From positions 1 through 64,000 of the forward strand of contig CAVZTX010000034.1 in NCBI GenBank assembly GCA_963778375.1: DNA of 64,000 nucleotides, written 5' to 3'. Numbering within the stretch: the stretch's first letter is position 1; each line of letters begins with the position of its first letter. The notes beneath the pieces were generated by a model. The model had not been told where the DNA came from. It worked only from the letters and a program-made list of their open reading frames with translations, and made no database searches. The translations under genes and the position numbers were made by a program. This document shows positions 9,153 to 17,159 of the stretch, piece by piece. This stretch comes from CAVZTX01 sp963778375 (GTDB lineage: Bacteria > Chloroflexota > Ktedonobacteria > Ktedonobacterales > Ktedonobacteraceae).

Positions 9153-9271
9153 TAGGCGTTAACGTAAGCCACCCGCCCACCCCAGTAAGCCAACCACACC
9201 GCTCCAGCAGGGCACCCGCAAGGGGTGCCTCTACAGGTACGATGCCCGGATGGGCTTACATTAACGCTTAT
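9153..9271. repeat. ~120-bp palindromic element (MITE-like) with an inner hairpin
   Basis: The outer arms GCGTTAACGTAAGCC (9156-9170) and GGCTTACATTAACGC (9253-9267) are inverted with one mismatch, and pairing extends a few bases further outward. Inside lies the hairpin GGCACCC-GCAA-GGGGTGCC followed by tCTACA (9211-9235), a member of the short repeat family also seen at 10026, 33358 and 34988. It sits between two convergent genes and codes for nothing convincing. Confidence 0.7.
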
Positions 9272-9296
9272 GCGACAAACCCGCCCTGCTCATGTT

Positions 9297-9935
9297 TTAA
9301 AATAGGGATAATTGCTGGGGTGGCTCTTCTTTGGGTTTGGGTGGTTCGGCTTTCACCTGGCCTTCGGCTGCCATGCGTTCGGCTTCGGCGATTACCTGCG
9401 GGATTTTCTTGAAATCGGCGCGAATGGTATCCTTGAGGCTGGCCTGGTGGAGACCGGCGGCGGGATGATACATGGCAAAACAGATACGACCGTCTATCTT
9501 GCGGGCGCGGCCATGAATGGCGCTGATCTTCTCACTTCCGAAAAACTTGGCCATAGAATGGCGGCCCAGGGTTACGATGACTTGGGGTTGGATTGCGGCA
9601 ATCTGCCGATCGAGGTAGTCGCTACATGCCTCAATCTCTTCGGGTTTCGGGTCGCGATTTTCGGGGGGACGGCACTTTACTACGTTTGTGATAAATACGT
9701 CTGCACGTTTCATATTGATGCTCGCCAACAATTCGTCGAGGAATTGTCCGGCGGGACCAACAAATGGGCGTCCCTGTTTATCTTCGTGGAAACCGGGGCC
9801 TTCGCCGATGAACATGACCTTTGCGTGAGGGTTCCCTTCGCCCGGAACTGCCTTCGTGCGTCCTTTCCAGAGGGCGCATTTCTCGCAGGTAGATACCTCC
9901 GCAGCTACTTCCTTTAGAATTTCCTCCGATGACAT
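9297..9935 (-). CDS. Family-4 (Fe-S) uracil-DNA glycosylase
   Basis: Removes uracil from DNA to start base-excision repair. The 212-residue protein has the four-Cys pattern of [4Fe-4S] family-4/5 enzymes (C17 and C20 in CEKC, then Cys in VVKCRPP and EACSDY). The active-site motif reads GEGPGFHEDKQGRPFVG, close to the usual GEAPGxxED, and motif B is YHPAA. A Pro/Glu/Lys tail (residues 190-212) closes the protein. GAGG lies 6 nt before ATG 9935. It follows pnp on the same strand but a terminator-like hairpin separates them. Confidence 0.93.
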   Translation of the reverse strand: MSSEEILKEVAAEVSTCEKCALWKGRTKAVPGEGNPHAKVMFIGEGPGFHEDKQGRPFVGPAGQFLDELLASINMKRADVFITNVVKCRPPENRDPKPEEIEACSDYLDRQIAAIQPQVIVTLGRHSMAKFFGSEKISAIHGRARKIDGRICFAMYHPAAGLHQASLKDTIRADFKKIPQVIAEAERMAAEGQVKAEPPKPKEEPPQQLSLF

Positions 9936-9948
9936 ATATGCCTCACTT

Positions 9949-9988
9949 TAAAAATAGTTGGAGGGGCACAAAAGCATGTGTCCCTCCA
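9949..9988 (-). terminator. Rho-independent terminator downstream of pnp
   Basis: On the minus strand GGAGGGACACA pairs with TGTGCCCCTCC around a six-base loop, with one mismatch, and is followed by ACTATTTTTAAA. It lies about 75 nt past the pnp stop and just before the uracil-DNA glycosylase start. Confidence 0.7.
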
Positions 9989-10025
9989 AACCGGAAATTT
10001 CGGCATGACCAAAAAGTTTGGGAAT

Positions 10026-10050
10026 GACACCCGCAAGGGGTGTCACTACA
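10026..10050. repeat. Short palindromic repeat, CCCGCAAGGGG-type
   Basis: GACACCC-GCAA-GGGGTGTC followed by aCTACA. It matches the inner hairpin of the 9153-9271 element and the copies at 33358 and 34988. It lies between the pnp stop and its terminator. Confidence 0.7.
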
Positions 10051-10062
10051 TTTAGCAGTTGG

Positions 10063-12507
10063 CTACCAACGGCGCTCTGGGGGACGTTGTCCAAATCCAT
10101 TATCGCGACGTGGGGTATTTGGGCCACGGTTCGGGCCACCAGGGCTGCTAGGGCCCATTGGGCGACGCTGTCCAAAGCCACCGGTATTGCCACCACGATC
10201 ACCATAGCCACCAGAACGACCACCACGATCACCATACCCTCCGCGATCATAGCCGCCGCCACGATCACCGTAGCCGCCACCGCCAGGGCCGCGCCCAGGA
10301 GCTGATCCTTCGCGAGGGCGTCCACCGCCGTAGCCACCACCGGGTCGGCCTGGGCCTCCACGATTCGGGCCACGTCCAGGTCCTCGGTCGCTGTCCATTT
10401 CGGCCATCGTGGGCATCTCGCCGCTGAGAGCTGCACGGCGCGAGAGGTTGACGCGTCCCTGCGGATCGACTTCAATCACCATGACGGTGATCTCATCGCC
10501 TACTGAGACGACATCCTCTGGTCGCATCACCTGGTAGTCGGCCAGTTGCGATGTGCGTACCAGCCCCTCTTTCCCAGGCAGAATCTCTACGAAACAGCCA
10601 AAGTCTACAATGCGGCGTACCGTACCCGTATAGATGCGGCCAACCTCAACTTCCTCTGTGAGCGCTCGCACAGCATCCATTGCCTGCTGCATAGCCTCGC
10701 CATTGTTCGCCGAGATATTGACGGAGCCATCGTCCTCGATATCGATCTTCGCTCCGCTCTCTTCTTGAATCTTACGGATCATCTTTCCGCCTGGTCCAAT
10801 GACAGCACCAATCTTATCAGGATTGATCTTGATGGTCTGGATGCGCGGGGCATAGTCTGATAGCTCTTCGCGAGGAGCATCAATGGTATCAAGCATTTTC
10901 TCCATGATGAACATGCGTCCTTCGCGTGCCTGCTCTAGAGCTTTTGCCATGATTTCGTAGGTGATGCCCTTGACCTTGATATCCATTTGCAGGGCGGTTA
11001 CGCCATCGGCGGTGCCTGCAACTTTGAAGTCCATGTCACCGAGGGCATCCTCAATTCCCTGGATGTCGCTCAAGACGGCCCATTTGCCAGATCGCTCGCC
11101 TTCACCTGTAATCAGGCCCATAGCTACCCCCGCGACCGGTGCGTGAATTGGCACACCGGCATCCATTAATGCCAGTGTTGTACCACATACCGATCCCATC
11201 GAGGTCGAGCCATTGGAAGAAAGCACATCGGATACTGCACGGATAGTGTAGGGGAACTCTTCCTGCGTTGGGATGACTGCCGCGACCGCTCGCTCAGCCA
11301 GTGCGCCGTGACCAATCTCACGACGACCTGGGCCGCGTAAGGGCTTGCTTTCGCCGGTCGAGAATGGTGGGAAGTTGTAGTGATGCATAAAGCGCTTGCT
11401 CTCGCCTACTCCCAGGCCGTCGAGCACTTGCTCTTCGCCGGGGGAGCCAAGCGTTACGACGCTCAACACCTGCGTCTGGCCGCGGGTAAACAGTGCGGAT
11501 CCATGCGTACGTGGCAAGAGCCCGACCTCGCAGCTAATGGGGCGGATCGTCTTGAGATCCCGGCCATCAGGGCGCATGCCATTATCTAGAATGTTGTTGC
11601 GCACATAAGACTTCAGTTCCTTCTCATAGAAAGTGATAATGTCTTTCAGCCGATCAGGAAACTCTACGCCCAACGTGGAAATGAGTTCGTCCTGCACCAT
11701 ATTGAGTGCTGCTGAGCGTGCAGCCTTATTGGGATTGTTTACGGCTGCTTCAAAGCGTGGGTGTACAAATTCCGCCACTTTATTTTTCAATGCTTCGTCA
11801 ACGGGTGCAGGGGCGAATGACCGCTTGGCGATGTTGACAGCCTGCACCAACTTTTCCTGCATCTTAATGATGTCCTGCAGGGCCTCCTGACCAAAGCGCA
11901 CTGCCTGGAGCATCATATCCTCGGGCAATTCTTTGGCTCCTGCTTCGACCATCATGACGGCATCAGCCGTACCGGCAATAGCCAGGTCGAGGCGGGATTG
12001 GGGCATTTGCGATTCAAGCGGGTTAATGACGAGTTGATCGTCAATATAGCCTACGCGGACAGCACCGACCGGACCGGCGAAGGGAATGTCAGAGACGGCC
12101 AAGGCCGCGGATGCACCTACGATACCAAGGATATCAGAATCATTCTCCTGGTCTACAGAGAGGACTGTGATAACGATCTGAACATCATTACGATAACCTT
12201 TAGGGAAGAGCGGACGCAGGGGACGATCAGCGAGACGACAGGCAAGGATGGCGTGTTCACTAGCGCGACCTTCGCGCTTAATAAATCCGCCGGGAATCTT
12301 TCCGGCGGCATACATACGTTCTTCTACATCAACTGTTAATGGAAAAAAATCAATGCCTTCACGAGGCTCATTACTGCCCACCACAGTGGCCAGGATGACG
12401 GTTTCGCCATAGCGCACTAAAACTGCGCCATTGGCTTGTTCTGCCACGCGCCCGGTCTCTATACTCATGACCCGGCCACCGATGACAGCTTCTTGACGGT
12501 AAATCAT
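10063..12507 (-). CDS. pnp: Polyribonucleotide nucleotidyltransferase (PNPase) with an RGG-rich tail
   Basis: A 3'-5' phosphorolytic exoribonuclease of RNA turnover, normally a trimer. The 814-residue protein shows two RNase PH-like domains (FFPLTVDVEERMYAAGKIPGG near 40-60; the second from ~320 with RTHGSALFTRGQTQ), a KH domain (IGAVIGPGGKMIRKIQEESG near 565-585) and an S1 domain (VGRIYTGTVRRIVDFGCFVE near 625-645). The last ~110 residues are almost only Gly, Arg, Asp, Pro and Tyr in RGG/GGYGDRGG repeats, longer than the usual ~700-residue enzyme. ATG 12507 follows GGAGGAAAG. It lies downstream of rpsO as in many bacteria, after a folded leader. Confidence 0.97.
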   Translation of the reverse strand: MIYRQEAVIGGRVMSIETGRVAEQANGAVLVRYGETVILATVVGSNEPREGIDFFPLTVDVEERMYAAGKIPGGFIKREGRASEHAILACRLADRPLRPLFPKGYRNDVQIVITVLSVDQENDSDILGIVGASAALAVSDIPFAGPVGAVRVGYIDDQLVINPLESQMPQSRLDLAIAGTADAVMMVEAGAKELPEDMMLQAVRFGQEALQDIIKMQEKLVQAVNIAKRSFAPAPVDEALKNKVAEFVHPRFEAAVNNPNKAARSAALNMVQDELISTLGVEFPDRLKDIITFYEKELKSYVRNNILDNGMRPDGRDLKTIRPISCEVGLLPRTHGSALFTRGQTQVLSVVTLGSPGEEQVLDGLGVGESKRFMHHYNFPPFSTGESKPLRGPGRREIGHGALAERAVAAVIPTQEEFPYTIRAVSDVLSSNGSTSMGSVCGTTLALMDAGVPIHAPVAGVAMGLITGEGERSGKWAVLSDIQGIEDALGDMDFKVAGTADGVTALQMDIKVKGITYEIMAKALEQAREGRMFIMEKMLDTIDAPREELSDYAPRIQTIKINPDKIGAVIGPGGKMIRKIQEESGAKIDIEDDGSVNISANNGEAMQQAMDAVRALTEEVEVGRIYTGTVRRIVDFGCFVEILPGKEGLVRTSQLADYQVMRPEDVVSVGDEITVMVIEVDPQGRVNLSRRAALSGEMPTMAEMDSDRGPGRGPNRGGPGRPGGGYGGGRPREGSAPGRGPGGGGYGDRGGGYDRGGYGDRGGRSGGYGDRGGNTGGFGQRRPMGPSSPGGPNRGPNTPRRDNGFGQRPPERRW

Positions 12508-12534
12508 CTTTCCTCCGTACTAATCTAATAACTG

Positions 12535-12608
12535 GCACCCCTTATATGACTTGCCTGTCTAGGGACAGGTACCCTTTCAATTCTTTCATATGTTACATGA
12601 AGGGGTGC
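12535..12608 (-). promoter_or_regulatory. Folded 5' leader of pnp
   Basis: Arms GCACCCCTT (12535-12543) and AAGGGGTGC (12600-12608) are perfectly complementary and enclose a second hairpin CCTGTC-TAGG-GACAGG (12554-12569). The structure ends 27 nt before the pnp start. In E. coli, pnp mRNA has a leader hairpin cut by RNase III for autoregulation; a similar role here is inference. The rest of the 385-nt rpsO-pnp gap shows no gene. Confidence 0.5.
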
Positions 12609-12892
12609 TTGATTGGGGCGATCAACGGCCCCGGACTTACTTAACTACTACCTTCTCGTTACTTTTACTTGTGTGCGTCGATCATCGCATATTGTTGGGA
12701 TAGACGTTGGGGGACTGGCTATTGCCTGTGCTCGCTCTTTCGTTTTCGTTCTTACAATCTCTCTTCAATCTGCTGCGCTTGTTCATGAGGTGGGGGGAAA
12801 TGGAGCCGCGGTCGGCCAACACGTTATAAAGTCTATCGTGGCACTTCTCGCCATGACTAACTCCGACCGCACCCAACACAACCTTTAAACGC

Positions 12893-13162
12893 CTAGTGAC
12901 GCAAGCCAAGTTTCGCGATCAATGCGCGGTAGCGTTCAGGACTTTTCTTGCCCAGGTAGGCAAGCAATCGGCGACGCTGACCAACTAACTTCATCAGGCC
13001 ACGACGAGAATGCACGTCATGTTTATGGATTTTGAGATGTTCGGTAAGCTGATTAATACGCCGGGTGAGGATCGAAACCTGCACCTCTGGCGAACCAGTA
13101 TCAGATTCATGAACGCGGGAATCGGCAATGATCTCCGCCTTTTCTTCAATTGATAGGGGCAC
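12893..13162 (-). CDS. rpsO: 30S ribosomal protein S15
   Basis: An 89-residue protein that binds the central domain of 16S rRNA. It carries the family stretches DTGSPEVQVSILTRRINQLTEHL and HSRRGLMKLVGQRRRLLAYL. The GTG at 13162 is chosen because AGGAGGTGA (13171-13179) lies 8 nt upstream and the resulting 89 residues is the standard S15 length. The frame is open further upstream (to 13216), but that extension would be atypical. pnp follows on the same strand. Confidence 0.96.
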   Translation of the reverse strand: MPLSIEEKAEIIADSRVHESDTGSPEVQVSILTRRINQLTEHLKIHKHDVHSRRGLMKLVGQRRRLLAYLGKKSPERYRALIAKLGLRH

Positions 13163-13244
13163 TCTGTTATTCACCTCCTGTGTGCCAAATAGGACAAGGG
13201 AACTATCCGTTCGCATTATAACATGCGAGTCGATAGGCGTCTAG

Positions 13245-13280
13245 GTATTGACCGGCGATCAATTGATCGCCGGTCAATAC
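13245..13280. repeat. Perfect 36-bp palindrome between rplL and rpsO
   Basis: GTATTGACCGGCGATCAA (13245-13262) is followed directly by its exact reverse complement (13263-13280). It starts 7 nt past the rplL stop. No T-run follows on either strand, so it is not a textbook terminator; it could stabilise the rplL mRNA 3' end or bind a dimeric protein. Confidence 0.75.
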
Positions 13281-13287
13281 TATAAGA

Positions 13288-13671
13288 CTACTTGATAGTA
13301 ACCTTTGCGCCGACTTCGGCCATTTTGTCAGCGATCTTCTGAGCCTCATCGCGGGAGACGGCTTCTTTAATGGGCTTGGGGGCCTCATCAACAACGGCTT
13401 TCGCCTCTTTTAGACCGAGGCCAGTAAGTTCGCGTACAACTTTGATCACGTTAATTTTGTTCGGTCCGACCTCGCTCAGAACAGCATCGAACTCGGTCTG
13501 TTCCTCTACGGGAGCGGCGGCGGGTGCAGCTTCGGCAGCGGCGGTAGGTGCGGCAGCGGCAGCTACTGGAGCCGCGCTTACGCCCCACTTCTCTTGCAAG
13601 GTCTTGGTGAGGGTTACCAGGTCAAGCACATTGAGTTGCTCAATATCAGCAATAATGGTTTCTACGGACAT
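13288..13671 (-). CDS. rplL: 50S ribosomal protein L7/L12
   Basis: A 127-residue stalk protein that recruits translation GTPases. The N-terminal dimerisation part (ETIIADIEQLNVLDLVTLTK) is followed by an Ala/Pro hinge (residues ~40-60) and the C-terminal domain with the GLGLKEAKAVVDEAPKPIKE stretch. ATG 13671 is preferred over the ATG at 13695 because AGGAG lies 7 nt before it. It is the last gene of rplKAJL, 82 nt after rplJ. Confidence 0.96.
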   Translation of the reverse strand: MSVETIIADIEQLNVLDLVTLTKTLQEKWGVSAAPVAAAAAPTAAAEAAPAAAPVEEQTEFDAVLSEVGPNKINVIKVVRELTGLGLKEAKAVVDEAPKPIKEAVSRDEAQKIADKMAEVGAKVTIK

Positions 13672-13753
13672 TTTTAAGTCTCCTTCTTCGTTCATCGCAT
13701 GCTCCTGAGCTAGTGTGTTGGAGCACGTCTTTCAATAATCTTGTAACTGAAAA

Positions 13754-14296
13754 TTATTCGGCGGGTGACGCTCCGCCGTTCAATTGCTCGGCGCGGGCTT
13801 GTATGACGTAACAAAGGTCACGCAAGGGCGCGGTGAGCAAACTGTAGGTCGTCGCTAGTGGACCTTGAATCACGCCCACAACCTGGGCTTTCGCGTGATT
13901 CTTACCACCAGGCATTCTGGCAAGACTTTCAACCTGATCGGCGGTCAGTGCGCGGCCACCTAGAATACCAGATTTGAGTACGGCTATCCTGGACGTTCGT
14001 ACATAGTCGGCTACCGCTTTGGCAGCAGCTATCTCGTCGTCATATCCGAGGGCAACAGCCGTTTGACCGTTGAAGATGCTCTTGTCGAGTTCCGTCATGT
14101 TATTACGCTCGGTGGCGATACGCAGGAGCGTATTTTTGGCGATCTTGAACTCTATCTTGGCAGCACGCATTTTGTTGCGTAGATCGGTCATATCCTTGAC
14201 ATTCAAACCTTGAGTCTGCACCAGAATTGTTACTGTTGCACGACCCAACTTCTCGGTCAGTTCGTCAATCTTTTCTGCCTTTTCTGCTGTTGGCAT
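13754..14296 (-). CDS. rplJ: 50S ribosomal protein L10
   Basis: A 180-residue protein anchoring the L7/L12 stalk to 23S rRNA. It shows the family run MPTAEKAEKIDELTEKLGRA and the YVRTSRIAVLKSGILGGRAL centre. ATG 14296 follows AAGGAGGGAGAATCTAT. The frame remains open to 14461, but that part is the untranslated leader with an attenuator hairpin, so the longer ORF is rejected. Confidence 0.95.
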   Translation of the reverse strand: MPTAEKAEKIDELTEKLGRATVTILVQTQGLNVKDMTDLRNKMRAAKIEFKIAKNTLLRIATERNNMTELDKSIFNGQTAVALGYDDEIAAAKAVADYVRTSRIAVLKSGILGGRALTADQVESLARMPGGKNHAKAQVVGVIQGPLATTYSLLTAPLRDLCYVIQARAEQLNGGASPAE

Positions 14297-14349
14297 ATAG
14301 ATTCTCCCTCCTTTCTTGGGAAGATCAGAAGTATTGCCACAATGTGCAA

Positions 14350-14384
14350 TATATAAAAATAGCCTTTGGTAAAGAACCGAAGGC
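14350..14384 (-). promoter_or_regulatory. Attenuator-like hairpin in the L10 leader
   Basis: On the minus strand GCCTTCGG (14384-14377) and CCAAAGGC (14369-14362) form an 8-bp stem with one mismatch and a 7-nt loop, followed by TATTTTTAT. It lies in the rplA-rplJ gap, 54 nt before rplJ. Autoregulation of rplJL by L10 through a leader is established in other bacteria; its operation here is inferred from placement and shape. Confidence 0.6.
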
Positions 14385-14552
14385 CATGATGAGTTCGCAT
14401 ATCTGACAGAGCATTTCAAGCGTATAATTACTTGTAGCATGCTCATGCCAGGATATATCAATGTTTCCTCGGCAAGCCAGCATCTATGATGCTATTTACA
14501 TGCCTTACGGCATACTTGCTGTCTTCGGTCAGCTCTATTCGATTGTGAAAGT

Positions 14553-15260
14553 TTAGGCTGGTTTCAGTGCCAGCGCGGCAGGCACATCCAACCGAACGCT
14601 GGGTGACATTGTAGATGAGAGCACTACACTCTTGACATACGTGCCTTTTGCCCCGGTTGGCTTCGCACGCAGTACTGCATCGACAACCGAGGTAATATTT
14701 GCCATCAGCGCATCATCACTGAAAGAGAGTTTTCCTGCCGGGACATGCAGCAGTGCCGTCTTATCGACGCGGAACTCAACGCGGCCCGCCTTCACGTCGC
14801 GAACGGTTTTCGCAATATCAAAAGTGATCGTTCCGGCTTTAGGACTGGGCATGAGTCCACGGGGGCCTAACTTTTTACCAAGTCTTCCAACTTTGCCCAT
14901 TACATCTGGAGTCGCGATAGCGACATCAAAACCGAACCAATCGCCTTCGATCTGTTTAATCAGGTCGTCAAGGCCAACGAAGTCAGCTCCAGCCGCTTCT
15001 GCTTCGCTGGCTTTTTCGCCCTGCGCGAAGACCAGCACCTTGACTTCTTTACCTGTGCCGGCTGGCAGCATCGCAACTCCGCGTACCTGCTGGTCTGCAT
15101 GACGAGGGTCAACGCCAAGCTTCATATGAACCTCGACCGTGGGGTCGAACTTTACGTAGTTGATTTTCTTGAGGAGTGAGACCGCTTCCTGAGGCTCGTA
15201 GAGCTTCTCGCGATCAACTAGCTTCTCGGCCTCTAGATATTTTTTTCCGTGTTTTGCCAT
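14553..15260 (-). CDS. rplA: 50S ribosomal protein L1
   Basis: A 235-residue L1-stalk protein binding 23S rRNA. It has MAKHGKKYLEAEKLVDRE at the start and the hallmark KLGPRGLMPSPKAGT near residues 125-140. ATG 15260 follows AAGGAGGGCTTGAATAAT; the upstream in-frame ATG at 15311 would add 17 atypical residues. It stands between rplK and rplJ. Confidence 0.96.
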   Translation of the reverse strand: MAKHGKKYLEAEKLVDREKLYEPQEAVSLLKKINYVKFDPTVEVHMKLGVDPRHADQQVRGVAMLPAGTGKEVKVLVFAQGEKASEAEAAGADFVGLDDLIKQIEGDWFGFDVAIATPDVMGKVGRLGKKLGPRGLMPSPKAGTITFDIAKTVRDVKAGRVEFRVDKTALLHVPAGKLSFSDDALMANITSVVDAVLRAKPTGAKGTYVKSVVLSSTMSPSVRLDVPAALALKPA

Positions 15261-15346
15261 ATTATTCAAGCCCTCCTTGTGGCTGAAAGAACCGCAGTGA
15301 CTTTCGGGCATTGCCTACTCTATTGATAGTAATGCTAGGGTAACTG

Positions 15347-15769
15347 CTAAGCGACGGTAATGCCCATGCTACGTGCTGTGCCCTCGACCATGCGCTCAGC
15401 ACCCTCAATGTCAATTACGTTGAGGTCTTTCATCTTCAGTTCGGCAATCTCGCGCAGCTTGGTGCGATCAATCGTGCCAACCTTGGTCTTATTAGGGGTT
15501 GCAGACCCTTTCTCAATACCAGCAGCCTTTCTCAATAAGTCCGCTACTGGCGGTGTTTTTGTAATAAATGCAAACGATCTATCTTCGTAGATCGTAATCT
15601 CGGCAGGAATAATCATGCCCACCTGGCCTGCTGTACGCTCATTGTACTCCTTACAGAACGCCATGATATTGACGCCCTGAGGACCAAGCGCGGTACCTAC
15701 GGGTGGCGCAGGATTAGCCTTGCCTGCCGGAATCTGTAGTTTAACTACAGCCTTGACGCGTTTCGCCAT
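15347..15769 (-). CDS. rplK: 50S ribosomal protein L11
   Basis: A 140-residue protein at the GTPase-associated centre. It begins with VKAVVKLQIPAGKANPAPPVG and holds the GPQGVNIMAFCKEYN and GTARSMGI stretches of the family. It follows nusG by 34 nt and precedes rplA by 86 nt, the standard order. Confidence 0.97.
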   Translation of the reverse strand: MAKRVKAVVKLQIPAGKANPAPPVGTALGPQGVNIMAFCKEYNERTAGQVGMIIPAEITIYEDRSFAFITKTPPVADLLRKAAGIEKGSATPNKTKVGTIDRTKLREIAELKMKDLNVIDIEGAERMVEGTARSMGITVA

Positions 15770-15803
15770 TCTAGTTCAAACTCCTCAAGATTAGTTAGAT
15801 GCG

Positions 15804-16418
15804 TTATATTTTCTCAACCTGGAGGAAATCCAGTACGACAGGTGTCTCGCGACCGAAGAAAGAAACTAGCACAGTTACCTTGTTTCGATCCATATTGATA
15901 TCACTGACCGTGCCGATAAACTCGGTAAACGGTCCATCAATAACGCGGACACTTTGCCCTTTAGAGAAACTGATTTTTGCTTTCGGCTTCTCTGTTTCCT
16001 TTGTGACCTGCTTCAGAATCGATTTGATCTCATGTTCCTGCAGAGGAACGGGACGTGTGCCAGAACCAACAAAGCTGGTGACGCCAGGGGTGTTACGCAC
16101 GACATACCAGGCTTCATCGCTCATTATCATCTCCACCAGCACATAGCCTGGGAAGACCTTGCGTTGTACAGTGCGGCGTTGGCCTTGCTTGATCTCCACC
16201 TCTTCTTCCATAGGCACAATAACCCGAAAGATTTTGTTACGCATATCCATCGATGCAATGCGTGCTTCGAGGTGGCTTTTTACCTTATTCTCATAGCCTG
16301 AATAGGTGTGGATAGCATACCAGTCAGGCTCACCCACTCCTGTTCTTGTTTCAGACTTCTGCTCTGTACTATCCGGTAATGTATCTGAAGCAGCTTTATT
16401 GGTGTCCTCAGTAACCAC
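15804..16418 (-). CDS. nusG: Transcription termination/antitermination protein NusG
   Basis: A 204-residue protein that binds RNA polymerase and links it to Rho or the ribosome. After a ~28-residue polar extension comes the NGN domain (DWYAIHTYSGYENKVKSHLE), FPGYVLVEM and then the KOW domain (KGQSVRVIDGPFTEFIGTVSDI). It lies 38 nt after secE in the conserved secE-nusG-rplK order. Confidence 0.96.
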   Translation of the reverse strand: MVTEDTNKAASDTLPDSTEQKSETRTGVGEPDWYAIHTYSGYENKVKSHLEARIASMDMRNKIFRVIVPMEEEVEIKQGQRRTVQRKVFPGYVLVEMIMSDEAWYVVRNTPGVTSFVGSGTRPVPLQEHEIKSILKQVTKETEKPKAKISFSKGQSVRVIDGPFTEFIGTVSDINMDRNKVTVLVSFFGRETPVVLDFLQVEKI

Positions 16419-16456
16419 GGTCTTATCCTCATGTTTTTCTGGGCGATAATGCTACG

Positions 16457-16855
16457 CTACTTATTGATCAATTGGAATAGCTGAAAAAGTCCTACATCCG
16501 CTATCCATAAGATAATGCCAACCGCGAATGAAAGCCCAATTACAACGAAGGTCATATTTCGCGCTTCCTCGAAGGTAGGCCATGTCACCTTATAGCGCAG
16601 TTCATAGTAAGCTTCGCGCACAAAACGAACAAGACGGTTATTGCGGAAACGCTGCCGAGTTGAGATGGTTGATTTGCTCTCAGATCGCCCAGATGACTTG
16701 CTCTCTCGCTCTTTGCGGTCATCGCGTTCGCGAGCCACCGCCTTGACGGTCTTGCTCTGTTCTTGCTCTTTCTCGCCGCTCTTCGCAAGCGGTGCAGGAG
16801 CAACCATCTTAGACTGGCTGGCGTTTTTCTTTTTGTCGGCCATTTTATTTGCCAC
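16457..16855 (-). CDS. secE: Preprotein translocase subunit SecE
   Basis: A single-span subunit of the SecYEG channel. The ~75-residue N-terminal part is very rich in Lys, Arg, Glu and Ser. The SecE core follows: FVREAYYELRYKVTWPTFEEA and a hydrophobic span near residues 105-128. GTG 16855 is preferred because AAAGG lies six bases upstream; the ATG at 16843 has no ribosome-binding site at proper distance. The hydrophilic arm is longer than in typical ~60-residue Gram-positive SecE. Confidence 0.9.
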   Translation of the reverse strand: MANKMADKKKNASQSKMVAPAPLAKSGEKEQEQSKTVKAVARERDDRKERESKSSGRSESKSTISTRQRFRNNRLVRFVREAYYELRYKVTWPTFEEARNMTFVVIGLSFAVGIILWIADVGLFQLFQLINK

Positions 16856-16897
16856 GTTCAACCTTTCTCGATCAGTAGGGCCCATACCTACTACTCT

Positions 16898-17068
16898 CTA
16901 TTTGGTCTCGCGATGGGCAGTATGTACGCGACAGTAACGACAAAATTTCCGAAGCTCTAGACGCTCAGGATTATTCTTTTTGTTTTTTGAGGTCGCATAG
17001 TTGCGATGCTTACACACGGTGCATGCTAGCGTAGCAACGATACGATTTTCTTTACCTTTAGCAGCCAT
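16898..17068 (-). CDS. rpmG: 50S ribosomal protein L33
   Basis: A 56-residue zinc-ribbon form of L33. It starts MAAKGKENRIVATLACTVCK and carries two CxxC pairs (Cys16/19 and Cys43/46), with NNPERLELRKFC between. It lies between tuf and secE, its usual place in many bacteria. The retained Cys pairs mark it as the zinc-containing C+ paralogue. Confidence 0.95.
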   Translation of the reverse strand: MAAKGKENRIVATLACTVCKHRNYATSKNKKNNPERLELRKFCRYCRVHTAHRETK

Positions 17069-17159
17069 ATTTTCTGCCTTTCAATTTGTAGGTTCCTGGT
17101 TCGCAGCGCTTTATGTCAACATACAGTACTAGCGTATCAGGTCCTACAAATGCAAATTT

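Noticed and set aside
9312..9917. 201-residue plus-strand ORF opposite the uracil-DNA glycosylase
   Set aside because: Fully antisense to a well-matched family-4 enzyme and without recognisable features.
14297..14461. N-terminal extension of L10
   Set aside because: The extension covers the attenuator hairpin and lacks a ribosome-binding site; ATG 14296 has AAGGAGG and gives the family length.
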